A stretch of DNA of 64,000 nucleotides from Eutrophovita brisbanensis. GTDB lineage: Bacteria > Pseudomonadota > Gammaproteobacteria > Burkholderiales > Eutrophovitaceae. The notes under the pieces were generated by a model. That model was given only the letters and a program-made list of their open reading frames with translations, searched no databases and was not told where the DNA came from. A program made the position numbers and the translations under genes. This document shows positions 17,455 to 25,690 of this stretch, piece after piece; position 1 is the first letter of the stretch, and the number at the start of each line of letters is the position of its first letter. The stretch lies in assembly GCA_038147395.1 (NCBI GenBank), contig JAYQTM010000001.1:682001-746000 (forward strand), given 5' to 3'.

Positions 17455-18486
17455 ATGGTTCTGATCCATCAGAGTTTTATGAGAGTCATCAATTTTTTTC
17501 TGGTTATTTGGTGTGCTTCAAATTTTGCCAATTCCGTACAGGCTGACCAACTAGAAAGGTCGAATATTACGATCGCAGTTGGTGGAAAGGCGACCCTGTA
17601 TTACTTACCACTGACGATTGCTGAGCAAAAAGGTTTTTTCTCAGACGAAGGCCTTGAGGTTGAAATTTTAGATTTCCCCGGAGGATCGAAGGCGCTGCAA
17701 GCTTTAATGGGTGGTAGCGCAGATGTTGTCTCCGGTGGCTACGATCACACGATCATGATGCAGACGCGGCGACAGTCTCTTCGAGCGTTCGTGGTTCAAG
17801 GCCAAACCCCGGCAATCTCTTTGGTCATTTCAAAAAAACGAGAGAAAGACTGGCGTGATGCGTCCAGTCTCAAGGGATGGAAAATTGGCGTGACATCTCC
17901 CGGTTCATCGACGAACATGTTTGTTCGGGCCTTGCTTGCTCAATCAAATTTGTCCGTTGATGACGTTTCGATCATCGGGGTTGGTACGGGGCAAAGCGCG
18001 ATTGCAGCGATTTCAGCTGGGCATATTGATGCCCTTGCGAATGTTGAGCCTGCGATAACGATCTTGTTAGAAAGCGGTAGGGCTATAGAGGTCGCCGAGA
18101 CAATTAGTGTGGATGGTTCCAAAAAAGTATATGGATCCGCGCTTCCTACCGCTTCTCTGTACACAAAGGAAGAATTTTTAGTGGCCAACCCCAATGTGAT
18201 CGCTGCGATGACGCGCGGTATGGTTAAAGCGCTTCAGTGGTTAAATCTTGCGTCCGATCAAGAAGTTATTGATATCGTTCCAGAGGCATATCTCATGAAG
18301 GATGTTGCACTGTATCGAGCTGCTTTGCGAAGGCAAAGGCCAAATTACTCGGTAACCGGTCGATTTTCTGAGGATGGGCCATTCGCCGTGGTCGAGTCGC
18401 TCTCGCGCTTCAATCAGTTGGATAAACAGAAAATTAACGTGGAAGCCACATTCACGAACAAGTTCGTTGACGACGCTTTAAAATAA
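17455..18486 (+). CDS. ABC transporter substrate-binding protein, NitT/TauT (NMT1-like) family
   Basis: A 343-residue periplasmic binding protein with a signal peptide (cleavage probably after ANSVQA) and the SsuA/TauA/NMT1-type core: TIAVGGKATLYYLPLTIAEQ at the start of lobe 1, KGFFSDEGLEVEILDF, GGSKALQALMGGSADVV near residue 80 and KGWKIGVTSPGS near 140. Relatives bind sulfonates, nitrate, pyrimidine precursors or aromatic acids. No permease or ATPase gene lies nearby, so it is an orphan and its ligand cannot be inferred. The ATG at 17455 and that at 17479 are both possible starts; a GAGGGGG run precedes the first. Confidence 0.8.
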   Translation: MVLIHQSFMRVINFFLVIWCASNFANSVQADQLERSNITIAVGGKATLYYLPLTIAEQKGFFSDEGLEVEILDFPGGSKALQALMGGSADVVSGGYDHTIMMQTRRQSLRAFVVQGQTPAISLVISKKREKDWRDASSLKGWKIGVTSPGSSTNMFVRALLAQSNLSVDDVSIIGVGTGQSAIAAISAGHIDALANVEPAITILLESGRAIEVAETISVDGSKKVYGSALPTASLYTKEEFLVANPNVIAAMTRGMVKALQWLNLASDQEVIDIVPEAYLMKDVALYRAALRRQRPNYSVTGRFSEDGPFAVVESLSRFNQLDKQKINVEATFTNKFVDDALK

Positions 18487-18573
18487 ACACTGGATTTGGA
18501 TCAGTCTTGTCGGTGAGCGCAGCCTCATTTTCTAAAGTTACTAATGATTACATCCCAGATATCTAAATAATTT

Positions 18574-19647
18574 ATGCTTATTTTTCGTCAATTAATTGAT
18601 CAACCTTCATCAACGTACACTTATCTTTTGGGAGACTCGGAATCGGGAGAGTGTATTTTGATCGATCCAGTTTTTGAACAGGCAAACCGTGATCGAGCGC
18701 TGGTTTCAGAGATTGGCCTCAGGCTTGTCGCTACTGTAGACACACATGTTCACGCTGACCATATCACTGGTGCTTGGTTACTGAAGCAAACGTTAGGTAG
18801 CGAGATTGTATTGTCCAGAGACAGCGGTGCCGATGGAGGCGACCGTTACGTGTCTCAGGGAGACGAGATTAGTTTTGGTAACCGTACATTACTCGTACGG
18901 TCGACTCCGGGTCATACCGATGGATGCATCACTTTGGTGATCGACGATAATTCAATGGCTTTCACGGGAGATTGCCTCTTGATTCGAGGTAGTGGGCGGA
19001 CTGATTTTCAGCAAGGTAGCCCCGACCTGATGTATGAATCAGTGAGGAGGGAGATTTTCTCTTTGCCGGATACGTGCCTCCTTTATCCAGGGCACGACTA
19101 TCGAGGATTAACGGCATCTAGTGTTGCTGAGGAAAAGGCCTTTAATCCAAGGCTTGGTGGGGATATCGACCTTCATGATTTTTCTGGATACATGAAGAAT
19201 CTCAAGTTGCCTCATCCAAAACAAATCGACAGAGCAGTACCTGCAAACCTAAAGTGTGGCAGGCCGGACACATTCGATGCGCAGGATGCCGCCCCAGATT
19301 GGGCAAATCTGAAATATACATTTTCTGGGATTTGGGAAATCGAGGCTCCGTCACTGGAAGAGGTTTTGCCGATGGTTCAGGTCGTTGATGTGAGGGAGTT
19401 GTCCGAATATGACGGATCTCTGGGGCGCATCAAAGGGTCCAAGCTCATTCCTCTTGACGAATTAATGCAAAGAGCTGGTGAGTTAGATTCCAATCTTCCA
19501 GTAGTAACGGTATGCCGCTCGGGAGCGAGATCGGCGCAGGCGGTAGCACATCTGACTAAAGTCGGTTTTAAGAAGATCGCGAATTTATCTGGTGGTATGC
19601 TGAGATGGCGAGACGGAGGCCATTCAGTCGAGGGTGGACAAGACTGA
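18574..19647 (+). CDS. Persulfide dioxygenase-rhodanese fusion
   Basis: Residues 1 to about 235 form an ETHE1-type metallo-beta-lactamase domain: VDTHVHADHITG with His58, His60, Asp62 and His63, STPGHTDGC, FTGDCLLIRGSGRTDFQQG and LYPGHDYRG. The GRTDFQ block is characteristic of persulfide dioxygenases, which oxidise glutathione persulfide to sulfite with a single iron. Residues about 265-357 are a rhodanese domain with VVDVRELSEYDG and the catalytic Cys314 in TVCRSGARS. Natural fusions of this kind are known and couple sulfite and thiosulfate chemistry. The GST gene next door and gshA at 34 kb fit glutathione-dependent sulfide oxidation. Confidence 0.9.
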   Translation: MLIFRQLIDQPSSTYTYLLGDSESGECILIDPVFEQANRDRALVSEIGLRLVATVDTHVHADHITGAWLLKQTLGSEIVLSRDSGADGGDRYVSQGDEISFGNRTLLVRSTPGHTDGCITLVIDDNSMAFTGDCLLIRGSGRTDFQQGSPDLMYESVRREIFSLPDTCLLYPGHDYRGLTASSVAEEKAFNPRLGGDIDLHDFSGYMKNLKLPHPKQIDRAVPANLKCGRPDTFDAQDAAPDWANLKYTFSGIWEIEAPSLEEVLPMVQVVDVRELSEYDGSLGRIKGSKLIPLDELMQRAGELDSNLPVVTVCRSGARSAQAVAHLTKVGFKKIANLSGGMLRWRDGGHSVEGGQD

Positions 19648-19688
19648 CCTCGTACCATTCCTAATAAATCTGACATTCGTTTAACGGT

Positions 19689-20306
19689 TTAGGTGCTTTG
19701 TGTCTCCACTTCACTTGAGCGGATAAACGCCGGCCTGTGTGTTAGCCGCTCGTAGTAAGCTTCGAGCCGCTTTGGTAGATCATTCGACACATGTTTTTTG
19801 TATCCACTTAAAGTCATGCCCAGCATGATGTCCGCACCTGTGAATTGTTCTCCGATGATCCACTGGTCGCTCACTTCTCTATCAAGCACATCTGCGCAAA
19901 ATTGAGCTCTGTTGATAAATTCGTTAAGTACCTGCTCATTCACGTTATTTGGAAATGCTCGTCTATGTTTGATCATTTCTGAGATCGGGATGGTGAATGT
20001 AGCCTCCGCAAACCAGCTCCATTGAAGATATCGCGCGTAAGAGGGATGGTTTATTTTGGGTTGTAGGTTACCCGAGTCATATTTATTGATGAGATATTGC
20101 AACATTGCTCCGCTCTCAGCCATCACCGTATCACCGTCTATCATTGCGGGTACTTTGCCGGCCGGACTTAGCGCCAAAAAGTCGTCACTCAGTCTAAATT
20201 CGAGGGAAAAGTCGACCTGTTCAATTGAGTAGGGAACCGCCAATTCTTCACAGGCCCAAATTATCCTGAAGCCTCGAGTTCCCGAAGAGTGATAAATTTT
20301 GACCAT
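19689..20306 (-). CDS. Glutathione S-transferase family protein
   Basis: The 205-residue protein has a thioredoxin-fold N-terminal domain (IYHSSGTRGFRIIWACEELAVPY, then GKVPAMIDGDTVMAESGAMLQY with the cis-Pro and the glutathione-binding Glu-Ser) and an all-helical C-terminal domain. It resembles the bacterial GstB/beta-like group. The ATG at 20306 is preceded by AAAGGA; an ATG ten codons upstream has no ribosome binding site. It converges with the persulfide dioxygenase gene and may handle related glutathione conjugates, but no substrate is evident. Confidence 0.85.
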   Translation of the reverse strand: MVKIYHSSGTRGFRIIWACEELAVPYSIEQVDFSLEFRLSDDFLALSPAGKVPAMIDGDTVMAESGAMLQYLINKYDSGNLQPKINHPSYARYLQWSWFAEATFTIPISEMIKHRRAFPNNVNEQVLNEFINRAQFCADVLDREVSDQWIIGEQFTGADIMLGMTLSGYKKHVSNDLPKRLEAYYERLTHRPAFIRSSEVETQST

Positions 20307-20465
20307 AGCGCTTGTCCTTTTTATTGGGGTTTCCATTAGTCACAACAAGTCACAAACTATAATCAATGGGCGCGCTAGATTGCAATGCAAATATGCCTTG
20401 GAGTGTGCGGGGGTAAGATATACATTAGTATTGCGTCTTTGATATTCACCTTAAGAGAGATATAG

Positions 20466-21143
20466 ATGAAGCGATTATTTTTTGGTTTTATTTTGCTATC
20501 TGCTGCGGCTTGCTCCAACGAGGCAGTTAATGCTGATTCGAAATTAGAGACAGATGAACAGAAAACTCTATACGCAATAGGAATGACGATTAGTAATCAG
20601 CTCGGCGTATTTGCTTTGAGTGAGGAAGAGCTAAAGCCTATTGTGCAAGGGATTTTGGATGGGATAAAGGGCGAGGAGCCAAAGGTTGATATGCAAGTGT
20701 ACGCAGCTAAGATAAACCAATTTGCATCAGATAGGGCTGCAGTTGTTGCGAAACAGCAGTCTGCTGCCTCTGCCGAGTACCTCAAGCAATTTGAAGGCGA
20801 TGATTCCGTAGTAAAAACTGATTCTGGAGCGTTTGTGAAAATGATCACAGAAGGATCTGGAGATGCCCCGACCCCGCAAAATACCGTTAAGGTCCACTAT
20901 GAGGGCAAACTCCTTGACGGAACTGTTTTTGACAGCTCCTACGTTAGAGGTGCGCCGGCGACCTTCGGTTTGGGCCAAGTCATCAGTTGTTGGACTGAGG
21001 GGTTGCAGGAAATTAAGACTGGCGGTAAGGCTGAGCTTATTTGTCCGGCGGATACTGCTTATGGTGATCGAGGAGCTCCACCTAAAATAGGTCCAGGCGC
21101 TACTTTGGTTTTTCAGGTTGAGTTGTTAGAAATCGTCAAGTAA
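20466..21143 (+). CDS. FKBP-type peptidyl-prolyl isomerase lipoprotein (Mip/FkpA-like)
   Basis: The 225-residue protein has a lipoprotein-type signal ending SAAAC (Cys16), an N-terminal helical dimerisation domain (QKTLYAIGMTISNQLG onward, about residues 35-110) and a C-terminal FKBP domain with VKVHYEGKLLDGTVFDSSY, GQVISCWTEGLQEIKTGGKAEL and AYGDRGAPPKIGPGATLVFQ. It should assist folding of envelope proteins in the periplasm. AGAGA precedes the ATG. It is followed 22 bases later by a NIPSNAP gene. Confidence 0.92.
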   Translation: MKRLFFGFILLSAAACSNEAVNADSKLETDEQKTLYAIGMTISNQLGVFALSEEELKPIVQGILDGIKGEEPKVDMQVYAAKINQFASDRAAVVAKQQSAASAEYLKQFEGDDSVVKTDSGAFVKMITEGSGDAPTPQNTVKVHYEGKLLDGTVFDSSYVRGAPATFGLGQVISCWTEGLQEIKTGGKAELICPADTAYGDRGAPPKIGPGATLVFQVELLEIVK

Positions 21144-21165
21144 CCAGTATTTGGAGGTGATTGAA

Positions 21166-21498
21166 ATGTTGATTGATGTCAGAACTTACCGTTGTCGTCC
21201 TGGAACAATAAAAAAACATCTCGCGTTGTATGAAAAACTCGGTAAACCGGCGCAAACCCGTCATCTAGGCCAACCACTCGCTTACTTACATTGTGAAAGT
21301 GGTGATCCAAATGAATACGTTCACATGTGGGTTTACGAGAACGCTGGTGATCGAGAAAAGAAACGAGCGGCGATGATGGCGGATCCAGATTGGCAAAATT
21401 ATTTGCAGGAAAGTGCGAATCTGGGAGCTCTCGAGAGTCAAAAAAATAAACTAATGACACCAGTTAGTTTTTTCCCGGAGCCTAAAAGGCTAGATTAA
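21166..21498 (+). CDS. NIPSNAP family protein
   Basis: The 110-residue protein is a dimeric alpha/beta-barrel of the NIPSNAP kind: it begins MLIDVRTYRCRPGTIKKHLALYE, contains PLAYLHCESGDPNEYVHMWVYEN and the block RAAMMADPDWQNYL typical of the family. GGAGGT precedes the ATG at 21166, which I prefer over the upstream TTG. Bacterial NIPSNAP proteins often accompany catabolic operons; their biochemical role is largely unknown. Confidence 0.85.
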   Translation: MLIDVRTYRCRPGTIKKHLALYEKLGKPAQTRHLGQPLAYLHCESGDPNEYVHMWVYENAGDREKKRAAMMADPDWQNYLQESANLGALESQKNKLMTPVSFFPEPKRLD

Positions 21499-21562
21499 TT
21501 TCAGCGGTGGGCTCGTTGTGTCATTGCTAGACCATTTGGATGGTTAGCAATGACGTAACTGA

Positions 21563-23143
21563 CTAGTTTTGTTTTTCTCTCTCCTGTTGGATTAAAACCC
21601 GTCTGAGAATTTTCCCTGAGGCAGATTTCGGAATTTGACCAACGAATTCAACAATCCTAATTTTTTTGTGTGGTGCGACTCGTTTCGCGACAAAATCCAT
21701 GACGTCTGGCTCATTGAGAGACTGATCTTGCTTCAACACAACAAATGCCTTCGGTAATTCTCCAGCCTCTTCATCTTCCACTGGAATTACAGCGGCATCA
21801 GCGATAGCTTCGTGCGTTAGCAAAAGTGCTTCCAATTCTGCTGGGGCAACTTGCATTCCTTTGTATTTGATCAGCTCTTTCATCCGATCTACCGCATAAA
21901 AATATCCTGCATCATCAACGTATCCGATATCTCCGGTGTGGTACCACCCGTCTGAATCGATACTTTCTTTAGTTGCATCTGGTCGATTGAGATAGCCTTT
22001 CATGATTTGAGGCCCTCGTATCCAAATTTCGCCATTTTCATTCTTGTTTAAAGGCTGTCCTGTTTCAGGGGAGACAATCATGACTTCAGTGTTGGGGATA
22101 GGAAGCCCAAGAGAGCCAATCTTCCCGTCTCCTTGATTGGTTGGCGTGAGGTGTGTCACTGGGCTCGCCTCTGTCATTCCGTAGCCTTGAGCGATCTTGC
22201 AGCCCACGCGATGAGATGCCTCTCTAGCGACCTCAGCTCCTAGCGGCGCAGCACCAGACATGACCAATTCCAAACTGGAGAGGTCATATTGATCTACGAG
22301 TGGATGTTTGGCGAGCCCTAGGATAATTGGAGGTACGAGTGGGGCCTTTGTTATTTTGTATTCTTGAACTGCTGAGAGAAACACTTCCATATCGAATTTG
22401 GACATACAGACCATCGTGCCTCTACGGAATAGGGTGTAGAGCATGATGACCACCATGCCATAGATGTGAAAGAAAGGAAGCACTGCCACGACGGTGTCTT
22501 TTTCTTGGATTGCTTCATGGCTCGTCATGCCAGCCGTCTGGCACATATTCATGATTAGGTTGTAGTGTGTCAGCATGACCCCTTTAGGTAGGCCTGTTGT
22601 GCCGCTAGAGTAAGGTAGAACACACACATCATTTTCCGAGTCAACCTTCGATGTATTTGACGATCCATCATTTCTCATCAAATCATCAAGGCTTCGGTAT
22701 TGATCAGCGCCGCCGATGACAATAATCTCTTTTGCGTCTGACTTATTTTTTGCGTCCTGAGCTTTATCCAGGAACGCAGGTACCGTGATGATTAGTTTGG
22801 CGTTTGAGTCTTTGAGTTGTTTGGCTAATTCATCTGATGTGTAGAGCGGATTAACGGTCGTGCATATCCCACCGAGTTTCATCACTGCAATGAATATTGA
22901 GACGTACTCGGGAAGATTTGGACTGTATATCGCTAGCACATCACCTTTTCCAAATCCACTCGCGCTGAGACCATTTGCCACATGATTGACATCTTGGATG
23001 AGTTCTTGATACGAAATTCTCCTGCCGGTCTCGGCTTGAATGATTGCAGTTTTTGATGCGTGAGCGTCACAATCTCCGAGGACAAAGTCAACGACGTTAA
23101 TTTTCGGTGCGCTGACATCTGCGTGGGGTCCTTTAAAAATCAT
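21563..23143 (-). CDS. Acyl-CoA synthetase, 4-coumarate-CoA ligase-like AMP-binding protein
   Basis: The 526-residue enzyme activates a carboxylic acid with ATP and CoA. It has the AMP-binding loop YSSGTTGLPKGVMLTH near residue 170, the substrate-pocket segment, QGYGMTEASPVTH near 315, GWYHTGDIGYVDDAGYFY near 400 and the C-terminal catalytic Lys in PKSASGKILRRVL. The architecture matches the 4-coumarate/medium-chain-type group. I set the start at the ATG at 23143: GGAGGA lies just upstream and MIFKGPHADVS is the usual N-terminus, whereas the frame is open for 20 more codons upstream. It diverges from the VOC gene. Confidence 0.9.
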   Translation of the reverse strand: MIFKGPHADVSAPKINVVDFVLGDCDAHASKTAIIQAETGRRISYQELIQDVNHVANGLSASGFGKGDVLAIYSPNLPEYVSIFIAVMKLGGICTTVNPLYTSDELAKQLKDSNAKLIITVPAFLDKAQDAKNKSDAKEIIVIGGADQYRSLDDLMRNDGSSNTSKVDSENDVCVLPYSSGTTGLPKGVMLTHYNLIMNMCQTAGMTSHEAIQEKDTVVAVLPFFHIYGMVVIMLYTLFRRGTMVCMSKFDMEVFLSAVQEYKITKAPLVPPIILGLAKHPLVDQYDLSSLELVMSGAAPLGAEVAREASHRVGCKIAQGYGMTEASPVTHLTPTNQGDGKIGSLGLPIPNTEVMIVSPETGQPLNKNENGEIWIRGPQIMKGYLNRPDATKESIDSDGWYHTGDIGYVDDAGYFYAVDRMKELIKYKGMQVAPAELEALLLTHEAIADAAVIPVEDEEAGELPKAFVVLKQDQSLNEPDVMDFVAKRVAPHKKIRIVEFVGQIPKSASGKILRRVLIQQEREKQN

Positions 23144-23252
23144 CCCGAGATTCCTCCAAATATTATCTATAGTCAGTATCCTAGTGTTTATAGCACTTTC
23201 CATACTGTGCTACACGCACAATATGACAATAAAAATCGAGTCGAGGGGATAA

Positions 23253-23750
23253 ATGGCTATCAATATCAATGGTATCGCTCACATACAGCTCACGGTGTCA
23301 AAACGATCTAGCTTGTTTTTTTGGAGACGTTTATGTGAATTTTTGTCCATGAGTCCTCTCGTTGACGGGGATGACGTGCACTACAGTATCGGCGGCCGCA
23401 CTGGTGTTTTGGTTCGATTGGCGCCAGAAGAGAAACGCTCTATTCAGTTTGATCAGGATGTCAGCGGTTTACATCACGTCTGTTTTAGAGCACGGTCTCG
23501 AGACGACGTTGACGAGGTTGGTTCATTTCTGAATACGCTGGATGGAGTTCGAGTCATTCATCCTCCAGAGGATGGTAGTCGTTTCGCACCTGGTTATTAT
23601 TCGGTTCTATTTGAGGATCCAGATGGTATTCGGATCGAAGTGAACTATGTTCCGGGTCAGGGTCATTTCGGCGATAGTGGGCGTCTCGGGGAAGGTGGAA
23701 TGGGTCCTGCGGACACTTATGGAGATCGAGGGTTAACCAACGAAAAATGA
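23253..23750 (+). CDS. Glyoxalase/VOC superfamily protein
   Basis: The 165-residue protein shows two beta-alpha-beta-beta-beta modules: ININGIAHIQLTVSKRSSLFFWRRL at the start and DVSGLHHVCFRARSRDDVDEV in the second half, ending with the metal-site segment FEDPDGIRIEVNYVPG. The His near residue 9, the His in LHHVCF and the Glu in RIEVNY are candidate metal ligands. VOC proteins include lyases, dioxygenases and isomerases; the reaction is not evident. It heads a plus-strand series with a GlcG-like protein, an amidase and a DASS transporter. Confidence 0.82.
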   Translation: MAININGIAHIQLTVSKRSSLFFWRRLCEFLSMSPLVDGDDVHYSIGGRTGVLVRLAPEEKRSIQFDQDVSGLHHVCFRARSRDDVDEVGSFLNTLDGVRVIHPPEDGSRFAPGYYSVLFEDPDGIRIEVNYVPGQGHFGDSGRLGEGGMGPADTYGDRGLTNEK

Positions 23751-23793
23751 GAGCCGTTTGTAGTAGATTGGAGTTTTAAGTTAGGAGATTCGA

Positions 23794-24207
23794 GTGAAGA
23801 ATATTTCGTTAGAGCAAGCAAGAGAGTGCATCAACCACGCAGTAGATAAAGCCGCCAGTGAATTTGGTCGTCCTATATGTGTTTCCGTCTGTGATACTTA
23901 TGGATATCAGGTTGCGTTCTTACGTATGGATGGTGCGCCAATCAGAAGCATCGCCATTTCTCAACAGAAGGCACACACAGCAACGCGAATGGGGATGTCC
24001 ACGGACGCGTTTTTGGAGCGTTTGCGCACCGATAAGGTAGACATTGGATATTTTTGTGATCCGCTGATGACGGCTTTACCGGGTGGAAATTTACTCACTA
24101 CATCTGGGGGGGATTTTTTGGGGGCTGTTGGCGTCAGTGGTTTGAAGCCGGTAGAAGATCAAGTAATCACCGAGTCAGTCGCTCAAATGATGTTGAACAT
24201 GGGCTGA
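23794..24207 (+). CDS. GlcG/HbpS-type heme-degrading-domain protein
   Basis: This 137-residue protein matches the GlcG/HbpS (DUF336) family from end to end: ISLEQARECINHAVDKA, the strand VSVCDTYGYQVAFLRMDGA, AISQQKAHTATRMGMST and the closing GGDFLGAVGVSGL. It starts with GTG after TAGGAGA. Members bind heme or cobalamin or ride in catabolic operons with unclear roles. Its position between VOC and amidase genes suggests a catabolic accessory protein. Confidence 0.85.
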   Translation: MKNISLEQARECINHAVDKAASEFGRPICVSVCDTYGYQVAFLRMDGAPIRSIAISQQKAHTATRMGMSTDAFLERLRTDKVDIGYFCDPLMTALPGGNLLTTSGGDFLGAVGVSGLKPVEDQVITESVAQMMLNMG

Positions 24208-24251
24208 CATTCATTCCGTCAACACACTTGTTCCTCGGTTTGTCTTAAAAA

Positions 24252-25658
24252 ATGGAAGCGGAAGAACTTCATTATCTCTCCGCAAGCGAGATTTTGCGGC
24301 TCTACCGGTCTCGAGCACTATCCCCAGTAGAGTATATGAGGGCAACAATTGCGAGAGCGGAAAAATTGAATCCGACTCTTAATGCCATTTGCACGCCCAC
24401 ATACGACATGGCTTTGCAAGAGGCACGACGTGCCGAGGTACTTTTGAGGTCACCAACTGACTGTCCCCCGATCGTCGGTATTCCGACGACGATCAAAGAC
24501 CTTGCTTTAACCAAAAACGTAAGAACGATGGCTGGCTCACATGTTTTTGCGACGCGGATCCCTGAGATTGATCACTTGCATGTTCGCCGGATGAAAAATG
24601 CAGGTCTTATTTCAATAGGTAAGACGACCACTTCCGAGTTTGGTTGGTCGGGTGTCAGCCGTAGCCCCCTGACTGGAGCGACGCACAATCCATGGCAGTT
24701 AGGGATGAACGCGGGAGCATCGAGCGCTGGCGCTGCAGTTTGTGCTGCGTCTGGCATTGGTCCTATTCACCAGGGTTCAGATGGAGCTGGCTCGATACGT
24801 ATTCCAGCTGCATTTTGTGGCGTGTACGGATTTAAGCCGTCACACGGTCGAGTGCCTTACTTCCCTATGCCCGTCAACGGACTGATTTCGCACGTTGGGC
24901 CGATAACCCGTACGGTTGAGGATGCGGCTCTGATGTTGCAGTCCATCAGTGGTCCCGACGACTTGGATATCACCAGTATTGATCAGAATCCAGACAGCTA
25001 TGTGCACAAATTAGACAGAGATTTAAGCGCGCTGCGCATTGGGTATAGTCCAGACCTTGGGTATTTGCCAATTGATCAAGAGGTTGAGGAAGTGGTCTCT
25101 GATGCGGTTCATATTTTTGAAGACCTCGGGTGTGTTGTCGATGAAGTTCGTATCCCGTGGCAGGACCCCAGAGAATCGCAGTATTGCATGTTTTCTGTGT
25201 CACTTTTAATGATGTACGGAGATTATGTAAAGGATTACGCGGAAAAAATGGACCCTGGGCTGATTGAGATGATAGAGCTTGGTAAAACGTACTCTGCAGT
25301 CGAGTATGCCAAGGCTCAGGGTGATCGATTTGTTTTGTATGAGAACGTTCGGTCTCTTTTCGAGCATATTGATGTGCTCGTGACGCCTACCTTGTCAGTT
25401 GCAGCGTTTCCACACTCGCAGTTAATTCCTGACCATTGGGATAGTGCATGGTGGGATTGGATGTCTTGGGCTGGGTTCAGTTATCCATTTAATCTCACGT
25501 GGTTACCGGCCGCGTCCGTTCCCTGCGGCGTGACTTCGAAGGGGTTGCCCGTGGGGTTGCAAGTCGTGTGTAAAAAAAATGCCGATTTATTGGTGTTTCA
25601 AGTTTCCAAGGGTTTTGAATCAGCTAAGCCTTGGTCGCATCGTCGACCGATGTTTTAG
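24252..25658 (+). CDS. Amidase, amidase-signature family
   Basis: The 468-residue enzyme hydrolyses an amide bond with the Ser-cisSer-Lys triad of the amidase signature family. Lys82 is in TTIKDLALT, the Gly/Ser-rich loop GASSAGAAVCAASG (residues 155-168) supplies the cis-Ser, and Ser181 in GSDGAGSIRIPA is the expected nucleophile. The common GGSSGG loop here reads GASSAG. It is probably cytoplasmic since no signal is present. The neighbouring DASS carboxylate transporter and HbpS-like gene suggest uptake and breakdown of an amide or carboxylate, but the substrate is unknown. Confidence 0.9.
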   Translation: MEAEELHYLSASEILRLYRSRALSPVEYMRATIARAEKLNPTLNAICTPTYDMALQEARRAEVLLRSPTDCPPIVGIPTTIKDLALTKNVRTMAGSHVFATRIPEIDHLHVRRMKNAGLISIGKTTTSEFGWSGVSRSPLTGATHNPWQLGMNAGASSAGAAVCAASGIGPIHQGSDGAGSIRIPAAFCGVYGFKPSHGRVPYFPMPVNGLISHVGPITRTVEDAALMLQSISGPDDLDITSIDQNPDSYVHKLDRDLSALRIGYSPDLGYLPIDQEVEEVVSDAVHIFEDLGCVVDEVRIPWQDPRESQYCMFSVSLLMMYGDYVKDYAEKMDPGLIEMIELGKTYSAVEYAKAQGDRFVLYENVRSLFEHIDVLVTPTLSVAAFPHSQLIPDHWDSAWWDWMSWAGFSYPFNLTWLPAASVPCGVTSKGLPVGLQVVCKKNADLLVFQVSKGFESAKPWSHRRPMF

Positions 25659-25690
25659 TTTTTAGCCGAACCGTAGATAAGGGAGAATTT

